Shown here in pieces: positions 1-9,749 of a stretch of DNA of 64,000 nt. The position numbers were made by a program, and so were the translations under genes. The DNA is from Pseudomonadota bacterium (GTDB lineage Bacteria; Pseudomonadota; Alphaproteobacteria; Caulobacterales; Caulobacteraceae): NCBI GenBank assembly GCA_023456105.1, contig JAEYAO010000100.1:62001-126000 (forward strand), read 5' to 3'. The notes beneath the pieces are model-generated. The model worked only from the letters and a program-made list of their open reading frames with translations, had not been told where the DNA came from and did not search any database. Numbering within the stretch: position 1 is the first letter of the stretch; each line of letters opens with the position of its first letter.

Positions 1-112
1 GGAGGCCGATCGCGAACGCCCGGCCGGCATCGCCGTGGCGCCCATCCCCGATCACGGTCTCGGCGAGGCCATCAACGACCGGCTGCGGCGCGCCGCGGGG
101 TTTGTCGGCTGA
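1..112 (+). CDS. C-terminal end of an unidentified protein (partial)
   Basis: The frame starting at base 2 is open to a TGA at 110-112 and gives 36 residues ending in GEAINDRLRRAAGFVG. The gene starts outside the window. The fragment is too short to recognise, and it shows no membrane segment or known motif. It converges on yaaA with a gap of only three bases, which fits a real gene end. Confidence 0.5.
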   Translation, partial: EADRERPAGIAVAPIPDHGLGEAINDRLRRAAGFVG

Positions 113-115
113 AGC

Positions 116-886
116 TCAACGTGCATCCGGCCGGGTGAACACCCAGTCGGCGTCCGACGAGGCCGCGGCGTTGAACCGGTAGCCCGCGACGTCGAAGCCC
201 TTCAGCTCCTCTGCGCGCTCCAGTCCTCGGTCGGCGGCGTACCGCGCCATCAGACCCCGCGCCTTCTTGGCGTGGAACGAGACGATGCGGCTGTGGCCGT
301 CCTTTTCTTCGCGGAAGTGCGGCGTGATCACCGGCAGACGCAGCGCCTTGACGTCGATCGCGCCGAAGTATTCCTGGCTGGCGAGGTTCACCAGGACGGG
401 TTCGGCCTGACCCTCGGCGTCGGCGTTGAGCTGCTGTGACAGCCGATCGCCCCAGAAGTCGTAAAGGCTCGACCCCCGTCGCGTGGCCAGTCTGACGCCC
501 ATCTCCAGACGATAGGGCTGAATGCGATCCAGCGGCCGCAGCAGGCCGTAGAGGCCGGACAGGATGCGCAGGTGCGCCTGCGCCCAGTCCAAGGCGCCCG
601 CGTCCAGTTCGCGGGCGCACAGGCCTTCGTACACATCGCCCGCGAAGGCGAAGGCCGCCTGAACACCTTCGGTGGAATCTGCCTCAAAGGCCTTGAACCG
701 CGCCTGATTGAGCTCCGCCAGCGCCTCGGAGATGCCCATCAGCCGGCGCAGGTCGGCGCGCGTCTGACGCTTGGCGGTCTTCGACAGTTGAGCGGTGTCT
801 TCAAGGAAGCGGCGGTCAGTCGCCGGGATCGCGGGATCGGCGGGGGTGAAGTCCAGCCGCTTGGCCGGAGACAGGACGATCAGCAA
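116..886 (-). CDS. yaaA: YaaA family peroxide-stress protein (DUF328/UPF0246)
   Basis: The 256-residue protein begins MLIVLSPAKRLDF, the signature N-terminus of the YaaA family, and has the normal family length. E. coli YaaA binds DNA and limits damage from hydrogen peroxide by lowering free intracellular iron; that role is transferred from the family. The start codon is TTG (884-886), chosen because it places the conserved LIVLSPAK motif at residue 2. The gene follows the FAD-linked oxidase on the same strand after 71 bases, so the two may be co-transcribed. Confidence 0.93.
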   Translation of the reverse strand: MLIVLSPAKRLDFTPADPAIPATDRRFLEDTAQLSKTAKRQTRADLRRLMGISEALAELNQARFKAFEADSTEGVQAAFAFAGDVYEGLCARELDAGALDWAQAHLRILSGLYGLLRPLDRIQPYRLEMGVRLATRRGSSLYDFWGDRLSQQLNADAEGQAEPVLVNLASQEYFGAIDVKALRLPVITPHFREEKDGHSRIVSFHAKKARGLMARYAADRGLERAEELKGFDVAGYRFNAAASSDADWVFTRPDAR

Positions 887-957
887 GGCGTGGCGGCTCC
901 GGCTCTTTCAGGCGTGCGCGACATAAGGCTTTCCGCGCCCGATTTGAACCGGGAGGA

Positions 958-2364
958 CTAGAACAGCACCGCAGGGTTCATGATCCGCTGCGGGTCGATA
1001 GCGCGGCGGATGGCGGCCATGGTCTCGATCTCCAGCGGGGTCTTGTAGCGAAGAACCTCCTCGCTCTTCAGCCGGCCCAGGCCATGCTCGGCCGAGATGG
1101 AGCCGTCGTAGCGCGCGACCACGTCGTGGACGATGCGCGAGCCGTCCTTCCAACGCCCGATGAAGGCCGGCACGTCCTCTCCGACGCCCGGCAGGATGTC
1201 GTAGTGCAGGTTGCCGTCTCCGACATGGCCGAAGACGGACACCCGCGCGCCGGGATGAAACCGCTCCACGGCCGCCGTGGCCTCGTCGATGAAGTCGGCG
1301 ATCTGGGAGATCGGCACCGAGACGTCGTGCTTCCAGCCGCCGCCCTCGGGCTTCAACGCGGCGGAGTGTTCTTCCCGCAGGCGCCAGAAGGCGGCGCGCT
1401 GAGCGTCGTTCTGGGCGATGGCGGCGTCGGTGATCAGGCCTTCCTCGAAGGCGACCTCCAGCAGCCGCTCCATCTGGGTATCCGCGCCGCCGGCCGTACC
1501 GGACGCGATCTCGATCAGCACCGACCATTCGGGCCGGCTCTCCAGCGGCTCGCGCGTGTCCGGGATATGCTTCAGCACCAGGTCCGTCCCTAGCCGCTTC
1601 ATCAGCTCGAAAGCCTCGACGCCGCCGCCGGTCTCGGCCTTGGCGCGCGCCAGCAGTTCCACGGAAGCCGCCGCCGTTTCCAACCCGACAATGGCGACGG
1701 CGCGCGACCGCATGACCGGAAACAGCTTCAGCGTCGCGGCCGTCACCACGCCGAGCGTTCCCTCCGCCCCGATCAGCAGTTGCTTGAGGTCATAGCCGGT
1801 GTTGTCCTTGCGCAGGCGCTTCAGCCCATGAAACACCTCACCGTTCGGCATCACGGCCTCAAGGCCCAGCACCAGGTCGCGCATCATGCCGTAGCGCAAC
1901 ACCTGGGTGCCGCCCGCATTGGTCGAGATCACGCCGCCGATGGTCGCCGATCCCTCCGCCGCCAGGCTGAGGGGAAACACGCGCCCGGCCGCGCTTGCCG
2001 CTTGTTGGGCCTCCAGCAGCGTCAGGCCGGCCTCCACCGTCATGGCGTCGTCCAGCGGCGTCACGTCACGCACCGCCCGCATCTTCCGAAGGGACAGCAG
2101 CACCTCCCCATGCGGGATCTGGCCGCCCACCAGCCCGGTGTTGCCGCCCTGGGGGATGATGGCGACGCCGTGCGCGGCGCAGATCGTCACGGCGCGTGCG
2201 ACCTCTTTGGTGGAGCGCGGCGTCAGCAGAAGCGGCGTCCGGCCGGTCCAGCGATTGCGCCACTCCGTCAGCCACGGCGCGATCTCAGCCGGATCCTGCG
2301 TCCAGCCGCCCGGACCCAGCGCGGCTTTCAGTTCGTCGAAGGCGGGCGAGACGGCGGCTTTCAT
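958..2364 (-). CDS. FAD-binding 2-hydroxyacid dehydrogenase (GlcD/DLD family)
   Basis: This 468-residue flavoprotein belongs to the GlcD / D-lactate / D-2-hydroxyglutarate dehydrogenase family. The N-terminal half is a PCMH-type FAD domain: a TPRSTKEVARAV segment, then the glycine-rich IIPQGGNTGLVGG motif near residue 70. The C-terminal half has the family motif SISAEHGLGRLKSEEV near the end. It probably oxidises a D-2-hydroxyacid and passes electrons to the respiratory chain; the exact substrate cannot be read from sequence. The reading frame extends upstream to 2673, but the ATG at 2362-2364 gives the family length and avoids overlapping the divergent Nudix gene. Confidence 0.88.
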   Translation of the reverse strand: MKAAVSPAFDELKAALGPGGWTQDPAEIAPWLTEWRNRWTGRTPLLLTPRSTKEVARAVTICAAHGVAIIPQGGNTGLVGGQIPHGEVLLSLRKMRAVRDVTPLDDAMTVEAGLTLLEAQQAASAAGRVFPLSLAAEGSATIGGVISTNAGGTQVLRYGMMRDLVLGLEAVMPNGEVFHGLKRLRKDNTGYDLKQLLIGAEGTLGVVTAATLKLFPVMRSRAVAIVGLETAAASVELLARAKAETGGGVEAFELMKRLGTDLVLKHIPDTREPLESRPEWSVLIEIASGTAGGADTQMERLLEVAFEEGLITDAAIAQNDAQRAAFWRLREEHSAALKPEGGGWKHDVSVPISQIADFIDEATAAVERFHPGARVSVFGHVGDGNLHYDILPGVGEDVPAFIGRWKDGSRIVHDVVARYDGSISAEHGLGRLKSEEVLRYKTPLEIETMAAIRRAIDPQRIMNPAVLF

Positions 2365-2421
2365 GTCCCGCCTTGTGTCAAAGCCCTGGCCGATGGGGAA
2401 GGGCGCAGCTAGCATCCAGCC

Positions 2422-2835
2422 ATGGAATCTCGCGTGATGACGCCGATCCCGGCGGTCGGCGTCGTCTGCATGCGGGGCGACGCGGTGCTGCTGATCCGAC
2501 GCGGGACGTCGCCCCGCCTTGGCGAATGGAGCCTGCCCGGCGGCCGCATCGAGCCCGGCGAACGCGCGGTCCAGGCCGCCCTGCGCGAACTGCGCGAGGA
2601 GACTGGAGTCGAGGCCGAGATGCTCGGGCTCGTCGATGTGGTCGATGGCCTCTTTCCCGAACATGGCCGCCACTATGTGCTGATCGACTACGCCGCCCGC
2701 TGGCTGTCAGGCGAGCCGCGGGCCGGAGACGATGCGGCGGAAGCCGCATTTTTTCCGTTCGAGGAGGCCTTACGGCGGGTCGAGTGGCTGGAGACCCGGC
2801 GCATCCTGACGCTCGCTCGCCAACGGTTCGCCTGA
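2422..2835 (+). CDS. Nudix hydrolase
   Basis: The 137-residue protein has a complete Nudix box, G-R-I-E-P-G-E through RELREETGVE, at about residues 41-64, so it should hydrolyse a nucleoside diphosphate linked to another group. The WSLPGGRIEPGE context resembles the ADP-ribose pyrophosphatase / MutT-like group, but specificity is not predictable. It is divergent from the oxidase (57 bases between start codons) and followed 57 bases later by the SPFH gene. Confidence 0.9.
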   Translation: MESRVMTPIPAVGVVCMRGDAVLLIRRGTSPRLGEWSLPGGRIEPGERAVQAALRELREETGVEAEMLGLVDVVDGLFPEHGRHYVLIDYAARWLSGEPRAGDDAAEAAFFPFEEALRRVEWLETRRILTLARQRFA

Positions 2836-2892
2836 CGCTGGCGTCGGCTCCGCTTGAGCGATAGGCTGCCTTCGGATCGGGGAGGGATCGGA

Positions 2893-3885
2893 ATGGACGC
2901 CACAACAATATTCGCCGCCGTCGTGCTGGTGCTGGCTGGCGCGCTGTTGTTCAGCGTGATCAAGATCGTGCCGCAAGGCCGTGAATTCACGGTGGAACGC
3001 TTCGGAAAATACACCAAGACGCTGAGCCCCGGCATCGGATTCCTGACGCCCTTCATCGAACGCGTCGGCAAGCGCATGAACATGATGGAGCAGGTGCTGG
3101 ACGTCCCCACCCAGGAGGTGATCACCAAGGACAACGCCATGGTGAAGGTGGACGGCATCGTCTTCATCCAGGTCATGGACGCCGCCCGCGCCGCCTATCG
3201 CGTCGACAATCTGCCCTACGCCATCGCCCAACTGTGCATGACCAATCTGCGCACCGTGGTCGGCTCGATGGAGCTGGACGAGGTGCTGAGCCAGCGCGAC
3301 AGCATCAACACCCGCCTGCTGCACGTGATCGACGCCGCGACGGAGCCGTGGGGCGTCAAGGTCAACCGCATCGAGATAAAGGACCTGACCCCGCCCGCCG
3401 ACATCACCAACGCCATGGCGCGCCAGATGAAGGCCGAGCGCGAGCGTCGCGCCGTGATCACCGAGGCGGATGGTGAGAAAGCCGCCGCCATCGCCCGCGC
3501 CGAGGGCGCCAAACAGGCCGCCATTCTAGAAGCCGAGGGGCGCAAAGAAGCCGCCTTCCGCGACGCCGAGGCGCGTGAGCGCGAGGCGGAGGCCGAAGCG
3601 CGCGCCACCGCAATGGTGTCCGAAGCCATTGCGCGCGGCGACGTCAACGCCGTGAACTATTTCGTGGCCCAACGCTACGTCGACGCCTTCGCCGAACTGG
3701 CCCGCAGCCCGCAGCAGCGCACGGTGATCGTGCCCGCCGAGATGGGCTCGCTGGTCGGCACGATCGCAGGGCTGGGCGAACTGGTCGGCCTGGCGCGCGA
3801 GCAGCAGCGCGAGGGGGCGAACCGGTCGCCGTCCAGGCCGGCGTCCCGCAGCGCGAGCGGCCCCGCGGTTCCGCCGACGGCCTAG
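2893..3885 (+). CDS. SPFH/band-7 membrane protein (QmcA/stomatin-like)
   Basis: The 330-residue protein has one N-terminal transmembrane helix (residues 4-24), a band-7/SPFH domain starting at VPQGREFTVERFGKYTKTL, and a long Ala/Glu-rich coiled coil (about residues 175-250). This is the layout of QmcA/stomatin scaffolding proteins, which form large membrane rings and partner with proteases. The ATG at 2893 is preferred over an upstream start at 2854 because it has a GGAGGGATCGG ribosome site and lets the helix begin at the N-terminus. A NfeD gene follows after 11 bases, the usual stomatin-NfeD operon pairing. Confidence 0.93.
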   Translation: MDATTIFAAVVLVLAGALLFSVIKIVPQGREFTVERFGKYTKTLSPGIGFLTPFIERVGKRMNMMEQVLDVPTQEVITKDNAMVKVDGIVFIQVMDAARAAYRVDNLPYAIAQLCMTNLRTVVGSMELDEVLSQRDSINTRLLHVIDAATEPWGVKVNRIEIKDLTPPADITNAMARQMKAERERRAVITEADGEKAAAIARAEGAKQAAILEAEGRKEAAFRDAEAREREAEAEARATAMVSEAIARGDVNAVNYFVAQRYVDAFAELARSPQQRTVIVPAEMGSLVGTIAGLGELVGLAREQQREGANRSPSRPASRSASGPAVPPTA

Positions 3886-3896
3886 GGAGAGCGAGC

Positions 3897-4352
3897 ATGA
3901 CCTGGCTTGTGGAACTCTACGCCGCGCAGCCGTTCTGGGTGTGGCTGGCGGTCGGCGTGATGCTGCTGGCGGTGGAGGCGATGTTCTCGACCGAGTGGCT
4001 GCTCTGGCCGGCGGTCGCGGCCGGGATCGTGGCCGTCATGACCGCCGCGGGCTTTCAACCGGGTGCGGCGTGGGAGGTCGCCATCTTCGCGGTGCTCACG
4101 GTGATCGCCACCCTGCTGTCGCGTCGCCTGGCCGGGCGGGTCAATCCGATCGGGCCGGACGTCAACGATCGCGAGATCCGCCTGATCGGCCAGCGCGCCC
4201 GGGTGGTGGAGCCCTTCGTCAACGGTCGAGGCCGGGTGTTCGTCACCGGGGCGGAGTGGTCGGCCGAACTGGTCGGCGCACCGCCGGCGTCCGGCCAGGA
4301 CGTGCTGGTCGAGCGGGTCAGCGGCTCGTGCCTGACGGTGCGCGCGGACTGA
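3897..4352 (+). CDS. NfeD family protein
   Basis: The 151-residue protein has three hydrophobic helices (about residues 10-27, 35-52 and 57-75) followed by an OB-fold-like domain with the NfeD motif LIGQRARVVEPFVNGRGRV. It is the short (NfeD1b-like) form without the serine-protease domain. Such proteins bind a stomatin/SPFH partner, and here that partner is the gene directly upstream. It converges on rnhA with three bases between stops. Confidence 0.9.
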   Translation: MTWLVELYAAQPFWVWLAVGVMLLAVEAMFSTEWLLWPAVAAGIVAVMTAAGFQPGAAWEVAIFAVLTVIATLLSRRLAGRVNPIGPDVNDREIRLIGQRARVVEPFVNGRGRVFVTGAEWSAELVGAPPASGQDVLVERVSGSCLTVRAD

Positions 4353-4355
4353 ACC

Positions 4356-4811
4356 TCAGCGCCGGCCCAGCACCTCGTCGACGCCGCGATTCGCCAGCCC
4401 GTCGGCGCGTTCGTTCAACTCGTGGCCGGCGTGCCCCTTGACCCAGCGCCACTTCACGTCGTGACGAAGCCTGGCGGCGTCAAGCCGTTGCCAGAGCTCG
4501 GCGTTCTTGACCGGCTTCTTGTCGGCCGTCACCCAGCCGCGCGCCTTCCAGCCGCGCATCCATTCGGTGATGCCCTGCATCACATACTTGCTGTCGGTGT
4601 GCAGCTCGACTTTGCAGGGGCGTTTCAGCGCCTCCAGCGCCTGGATGGCCGCCATCAGCTCCATGCGGTTGTTGGTGGTGGTGCGCTCGCCGCCCCACAG
4701 CTCCTTTTCATGGCCTCCGCCGGCCTGCAGCACCGCGCCCCAGCCGCCCGGTCCCGGATTGCCCTTGCAGGCGCCGTCGGTGTGGATGATGACGTGATCG
4801 GAGGGACTCAT
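4356..4811 (-). CDS. rnhA: Ribonuclease HI
   Basis: The 151-residue protein cleaves RNA in RNA-DNA hybrids. It has the RNase HI signature [19 protein letters not shown] at residues 9-27 (first catalytic Asp), the [15 protein letters not shown] segment with the catalytic Glu near residue 51, and TDSKYV with the next Asp near residue 73. Length is typical. The ATG is at 4809-4811. It is transcribed toward the NfeD gene and away from tatA. Confidence 0.97.
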   Translation of the reverse strand: MSPSDHVIIHTDGACKGNPGPGGWGAVLQAGGGHEKELWGGERTTTNNRMELMAAIQALEALKRPCKVELHTDSKYVMQGITEWMRGWKARGWVTADKKPVKNAELWQRLDAARLRHDVKWRWVKGHAGHELNERADGLANRGVDEVLGRR

Positions 4812-4917
4812 GGTCGCGCACGCCTACAGCCTCCCTTGGCGCATGGCCATCACTCGGCCTATATGCGGGATCAAGAAACGAGGCGGACCGGCGCGGTCCA
4901 ATCGCAGGAGATTCGTC

Positions 4918-5136
4918 ATGGGCTCGATGAGCATCTGGCACTGGGCCATCGTCATCGTCGTCATCGCCCTGCTGTTCGGCGGACGCGGCAAGCTGTCGGG
5001 CCTGATGGGCGACGCGGCCAAGGGCATCAAGGCCTTCAAGGAAGGCCTGCGCGACGACGACAAGAAGGACGGGCCGCACGAAGGCGTCTCCTCGCTGCCG
5101 CGCACCGACGCCGAAAAGGAAGAGCTGAAGCGCTAG
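4918..5136 (+). CDS. tatA: Sec-independent protein translocase TatA
   Basis: The 72-residue protein has one short N-terminal helix ([16 protein letters not shown]), a hinge, then an amphipathic helix ([18 protein letters not shown]) and a charged tail. This is the TatA layout that forms the pore for folded twin-arginine substrates. The start at 4918 has an AGGAG site eight bases upstream; a second ATG at 4927 is also possible. It is the first gene of a tatABC operon. Confidence 0.95.
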   Translation: MGSMSIWHWAIVIVVIALLFGGRGKLSGLMGDAAKGIKAFKEGLRDDDKKDGPHEGVSSLPRTDAEKEELKR

Positions 5137-5164
5137 TCGCCTCGGTCTTGATGAGCAACGTGTA

Positions 5165-5728
5165 ATGGGCGGCCTGGGTCCCGGCGTCGGGGGCTTTGAA
5201 ATCCTTGTGATCGGTCTGGTGGCCCTGCTTGTGGTGGGGCCAAAGGACCTGCCTGTGCTGATGCGCCGCGTCGGCCAGATGGTGTCCAAGGCGCGCGCCA
5301 TGGCCAACGAGTTCCGATCCAGCTTCGATGAAATGGCGCGCCAGTCCGAACTCGACGATCTTCGCAAGGAGGTTGAGGCGCTGAGGTCCGGGCAGGGGAT
5401 GTACAATCTTGGCGCCGACGCCGAGGCCGCCTTCAAGGATATCCGCGACGACCTGAACAAGTCGGCGGACGCATCGCCGCCGCCCCCGCCGATGCCGGAG
5501 TTCCCGGACACGGCAACCGAGCCCGCGACGCTGGCGCAGGCCGAGCCGGTGCTGGAACCGGTCAGCGCGCAGCCCGCACCGGGCGAAACGCCCCGCAAGC
5601 CCCGGCGCGCCAAGACGGCTGACGGCGAGCTGGCTCCAACCGTGCGCAAGACAAGGGCCAAGGCCCAGCCCGCCGAAGCCGGCGAGACGCCGGTTCGCAA
5701 GCGCGCGCCCCGGAAGACAGCGTCGTGA
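5165..5728 (+). CDS. tatB: Sec-independent protein translocase TatB
   Basis: The 187-residue protein has one N-terminal helix (FEILVIGLVALLVVGPKDLP, residues 11-30), an amphipathic helix (RRVGQMVSKARAMANEFRSS) and a long low-complexity Pro/Ala/Lys tail. TatB binds twin-arginine substrates together with TatC. The GPKDLP turn after the helix is characteristic of TatB. Its TGA overlaps the GTG start of tatC. Confidence 0.95.
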   Translation: MGGLGPGVGGFEILVIGLVALLVVGPKDLPVLMRRVGQMVSKARAMANEFRSSFDEMARQSELDDLRKEVEALRSGQGMYNLGADAEAAFKDIRDDLNKSADASPPPPPMPEFPDTATEPATLAQAEPVLEPVSAQPAPGETPRKPRRAKTADGELAPTVRKTRAKAQPAEAGETPVRKRAPRKTAS

Positions 5729-6618
5729 CCGCTCTGGATCGAGACGAGGCCGAGATCGAGGCTTCGCGCGCGCCGCTAATGGACCATCTGGTCGAACTGC
5801 GGAACCGACTGCTGATCTGCGTGGTGGCGTTCGCGGCCGGTTTTATCCTGTGCTTCGCCTTTTCGGGACCGCTGTACCTGTTCCTGGTCAAGCCGTTCGC
5901 GGCGGCGGCGGCGTTTCACGCCTCGGTCGGGCCGCACGGCCATGTGTCGCCGCTGGACCTGATCCTCGGCACGGCCGGATTGACGCCTCTGCCTCACATC
6001 GACGGGCAGATGGTGAACCTGATCTACACGGCGCCGCTGGAGATATTGTTCACCAAGATGAAGCTGGCGGCCTTCGGCGCCGTGGTGCTGGCGTTTCCCG
6101 TGCTGGCCTGGCAGCTGTACCGGTTCGTGGCGCCGGGCCTGTACCGCAACGAGCGCGGGGCCTTTCTGCCGTTTCTGGTGGCCGCGCCGCTGCTGTTCTT
6201 TTTGGGCGCCGCGCTGGTCTATTTCGTCATGCTGCCGTTCGTGATGTGGTTCTCGCTGAGCCAGCAGATCGTCGGCGACGGCGTGCAGGCCGCGCTGCTG
6301 CCCAAGGTGTCGGACTATCTGAACCTGGTGACGGCGCTGCTGCTGGCCTTCGGCCTGTGCTTCCAACTGCCCGTGGTCATGACGTTGCTGGGCCTCGCCG
6401 GACTGATCAGCAGCCAGGTGATGGCGCAGGGGCGCCGCTACGCCATCGTGGCCGTCGTCGTGGTGGCCGCCGTGGTGACCCCGCCCGATCCCATCAGCCA
6501 GCTGATGCTCGCGATCCCGCTGGTGATCCTCTATGAGGTGTCGATCTGGTGCGTGCGCCTGATCGAGATGCGGCGGCGAAAGGCCGATGACGCCGAAGCC
6601 CTGGTCGAAGCCGCCTGA
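5725..6618 (+). CDS. tatC: Sec-independent protein translocase TatC
   Basis: The 297-residue integral membrane protein carries the TatC motif MDHLVELRNRLL near residue 18 and several hydrophobic helices, consistent with the six-helix TatC core that recognises the twin-arginine signal. The GTG start at 5725 overlaps the tatB stop by four bases, indicating translational coupling. The C-terminal tail is charged and cytoplasmic. Confidence 0.97.
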   Translation: MTALDRDEAEIEASRAPLMDHLVELRNRLLICVVAFAAGFILCFAFSGPLYLFLVKPFAAAAAFHASVGPHGHVSPLDLILGTAGLTPLPHIDGQMVNLIYTAPLEILFTKMKLAAFGAVVLAFPVLAWQLYRFVAPGLYRNERGAFLPFLVAAPLLFFLGAALVYFVMLPFVMWFSLSQQIVGDGVQAALLPKVSDYLNLVTALLLAFGLCFQLPVVMTLLGLAGLISSQVMAQGRRYAIVAVVVVAAVVTPPDPISQLMLAIPLVILYEVSIWCVRLIEMRRRKADDAEALVEAA

Positions 6619-6692
6619 GCCCTGCGGCCTGATCCCTGCGGCCTCGGGTCGCTGACGGCAACCGCCAGCGGCGCTGGCGCGCTAAGAGGCCG

Positions 6693-7751
6693 ATGCATCG
6701 CCGAACATTTGTCGCTTCCGCCCTGTCGCTGATCCCGGTCACCAGCGCCTGTGGGCGTGCGGCCGAGACGCTGGACCTTCCCCTCGCCGAGACGAGCGGG
6801 CTGGACGCCGCGCTGATCGCCCAGACCCTGGCGGCGGCGGAAAGCCTGCCCAAGCTGCACAGCCTGATCGTCGCACGCGACGGGCAGGCGCTGGTGGAGC
6901 GGGTGCTGCGGGGGGCGGGTCTCGACACGGCCGTCAACATCAAGTCCGCCTCCAAGTCGGTGCTCGCGGCTCTGGGAGGAATCGCGATCGGTCGAGGCGT
7001 GTTCCAAGGCGTTGACCAGCCGATCTCCGCCTTTCTGTCGGATCGCTTTCCCGCGAACCCCGATCCTCGGTTGAGCCAGATTACGATCGGCAATCTGCTG
7101 TCGATGCAGGCGGGCCTGGGCGCGACCTCCGGGCCGAACTATGGCGCCTGGGTCTCCAGCCGGGACTGGGTACGCTACGCGCTGGCGCGACCGTTCGAGG
7201 CGGAGCCGGGCGGGCGGATGATCTATTCGACGGGAACGTCGCACCTGCTGTCGGCGGCCCTGGCGCGGGCCAGCGGCCGATCCACCCTCGTTAACATGCG
7301 CGAGTGGCTGGGCGAGCCGCTGGACATCACCGTGCCGAGCTGGCCCGCCGATCCGCAGGGCGTCTATTTCGGCGGCAACGACATGCGTCTGTCGCCGCGT
7401 GCGCTGCTGAAGTTTGGAGAACTATACCGCAACGACGGCCTGCACGCCGGCCGGCGCATCCTGCCCGAGAACTGGGTCGAGGCGTCCTGGAACGGCCGGG
7501 GCACGTCCCGGTGGAGCGGCAATCCTTACGGCTACGGCTGGTGGCTGAGGCGGTCGGGGCGCCACGACGTACGCTTCGCCTGGGGCTATGGCGGGCAGAT
7601 GGTGTTCGTCGTGCCGGACCTCAGGCTGACGGTGGTCATGACCTCCGATCCCGAACCGCAGGAAACGCGCGACGGCCATGTCGACGCGCTGCACGGCCTG
7701 CTGGATCGCGGCTTCATCCCGGCCGCTGAGAAAGGCGCCGGCGCCGCATAG
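6693..7751 (+). CDS. Serine hydrolase, class C beta-lactamase-like, with Tat-like signal
   Basis: The 352-residue protein belongs to the serine beta-lactamase-like superfamily (esterases, DD-peptidases, class C beta-lactamases). The SxxK nucleophile motif is SASK at residues 85-88, and a YST segment (in MIYSTGTSHLL) stands where YxN is expected. The N-terminus, MHRRTFVASALSLIPVTSAC, has an RRTFV twin-arginine-like motif and a possible lipobox ending at Cys20, so export through the adjacent Tat system is plausible. The replaced Asn argues against assuming antibiotic-resistance function. It starts 74 bases after tatC. Confidence 0.82.
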   Translation: MHRRTFVASALSLIPVTSACGRAAETLDLPLAETSGLDAALIAQTLAAAESLPKLHSLIVARDGQALVERVLRGAGLDTAVNIKSASKSVLAALGGIAIGRGVFQGVDQPISAFLSDRFPANPDPRLSQITIGNLLSMQAGLGATSGPNYGAWVSSRDWVRYALARPFEAEPGGRMIYSTGTSHLLSAALARASGRSTLVNMREWLGEPLDITVPSWPADPQGVYFGGNDMRLSPRALLKFGELYRNDGLHAGRRILPENWVEASWNGRGTSRWSGNPYGYGWWLRRSGRHDVRFAWGYGGQMVFVVPDLRLTVVMTSDPEPQETRDGHVDALHGLLDRGFIPAAEKGAGAA

Positions 7752-7754
7752 AGA

Positions 7755-7784
7755 AAGGCGCCGGACGTCTCCGCCCGGCGCCTT
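7755..7784. terminator. Bidirectional hairpin terminator
   Basis: A perfect 10-bp inverted repeat, AAGGCGCCGG / CCGGCGCCTT, with a 10-base loop lies between the convergent serine hydrolase and glnA stops. Its position suits termination on both strands, although the T-tracts are very short. Confidence 0.7.
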
Positions 7785-7806
7785 GATCATCCTGCCGATC
7801 GCGGGA

Positions 7807-9216
7807 TCAGCAGCTGTAGTACATGTCGAACTCGACCGGGTGCGGGTGCAGCTGCAGGCGCATCACCTCTTCCATCTTCAGCTCGATGTAGCTGTCGATG
7901 AAGTCGTCATCCATGACGCCGCCCTTCTTGAGGAAGGCGCGGTCCTTGTCGAGGTTCTCCAGCGCCTCGCGCAGGCTGCCGCATACCTCGGGGATCGAGC
8001 CGCGCTCTTCCGGCGGCAGGTCGTAGAGGTTCTTGTCGGCGGGCGCGCCGGGATCGATGCGGTTCTCGATGCCGTCCAGGCCCGCCATCAGCAGCGCCAC
8101 GAAGGTCAGATAGGGATTGCCCATCGGATCGGGGAAGCGGGCCTCCAGGCGCTTGGCCTTGGGGCTCGACACGTGCGGGATGCGGATCGAGGCCGAACGA
8201 TTGCGGGCCGAATAGGCGAGCTTCACCGGCGCCTCATAGCCCGGCACCAGTCGCTTGTAGCTGTTGGTGGTCGAGTTGGCGAAGGCGTTGATGGCCTTGG
8301 CGTGCTTGATGATGCCGCCAATGTACCACAGGCATTCCTGAGACAGGCCCGCGTACTGGTCGCCCGCGAACAGCGGCTTGCCGTCGCGCCAGATCGACTG
8401 GTGCACGTGCATGCCCGAGCCGTTGTCGGCGAACATCGGCTTGGCCATGAAGGTCGCGGTCTTGCCGTAGGCGGCGGCCACGTTGTGGATCACGTACTTA
8501 TAGAGCTGCAGCCGGTCGGCCATGGTCAGCAGGTCCGAGAACTTCAGGCCCAACTCGTGCTGCGCCGGCGCCACCTCGTGGTGGTGCTTTTCCGGGTCGA
8601 GGCCGAGGTCCTTCATCACGCCCAGCATCTCGCCGCGCAGGTCCTGGCCCGAATCGACAGGATTGACCGGGAAATAGCCGCCCTTGGCTCCGGGGCGGTG
8701 GCCCATGTTGCCCTCGGTGTACTCGGCGCCCGTGTTCGCCGGCAGCTCGGTCGAGTCGTAGCTGTAGGAGGTGTTGTGCGGCTGCGTGGACCAGCGCACG
8801 TCGTCGAAGATGAAGAACTCGGCTTCAGGGCCGAAATAGACCGCATCGCCTACGCCCGAAGACTGCACATAGGCCAGCGCCTTCTTGGCCATCGAGCGGC
8901 TGTCGCGGTTGTAGGGTTCGCCCGTGTCCGGGTTCATCACGTCGCAGAACAGGAACAGCGTGGTCTGCTGGTAGAAGGGGTCGATATAGGCCGTGGTCAG
9001 GTCCGGCTTCAGCAGCATGTCGGACTCGTTGATCGCCTTCCAGCCGGCGATGGACGAGCCGTCGAACATCGTGCCTTCGTTCAGGAAGTCGTCGTCCACC
9101 AGGTCGATGTCGAAGGTGACGTGCTGCAGCTTGCCGCGCGTGTCGGTGAAACGGACGTCGACGTACTTCACGTCCTTGTCCTTGATCTCCTTCAAGATCT
9201 TGTCTGCGGCGCTCAT
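7807..9216 (-). CDS. glnA: Type I glutamine synthetase
   Basis: The 469-residue enzyme makes glutamine from glutamate, ammonia and ATP. It has the family signatures [17 protein letters not shown] near residue 50, the ATP-binding [16 protein letters not shown] near 260, and [14 protein letters not shown] near 395 holding the adenylylation tyrosine used by GlnE. Length matches the 12-subunit bacterial type. The glnB gene lies 80 bases upstream on the same strand, so the classic glnBA operon is present. Confidence 0.98.
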   Translation of the reverse strand: MSAADKILKEIKDKDVKYVDVRFTDTRGKLQHVTFDIDLVDDDFLNEGTMFDGSSIAGWKAINESDMLLKPDLTTAYIDPFYQQTTLFLFCDVMNPDTGEPYNRDSRSMAKKALAYVQSSGVGDAVYFGPEAEFFIFDDVRWSTQPHNTSYSYDSTELPANTGAEYTEGNMGHRPGAKGGYFPVNPVDSGQDLRGEMLGVMKDLGLDPEKHHHEVAPAQHELGLKFSDLLTMADRLQLYKYVIHNVAAAYGKTATFMAKPMFADNGSGMHVHQSIWRDGKPLFAGDQYAGLSQECLWYIGGIIKHAKAINAFANSTTNSYKRLVPGYEAPVKLAYSARNRSASIRIPHVSSPKAKRLEARFPDPMGNPYLTFVALLMAGLDGIENRIDPGAPADKNLYDLPPEERGSIPEVCGSLREALENLDKDRAFLKKGGVMDDDFIDSYIELKMEEVMRLQLHPHPVEFDMYYSC

Positions 9217-9296
9217 TCTCGGAAATCCTGTTTCTTGGTCGTTTGGGGAGGAGGACGACCGCCGGACCCGAAGACCCGCCGGCCTATGGGGCTGGC

Positions 9297-9734
<438 letters not shown>

Positions 9735-9749
9735 TTAATTGGAACGCGG

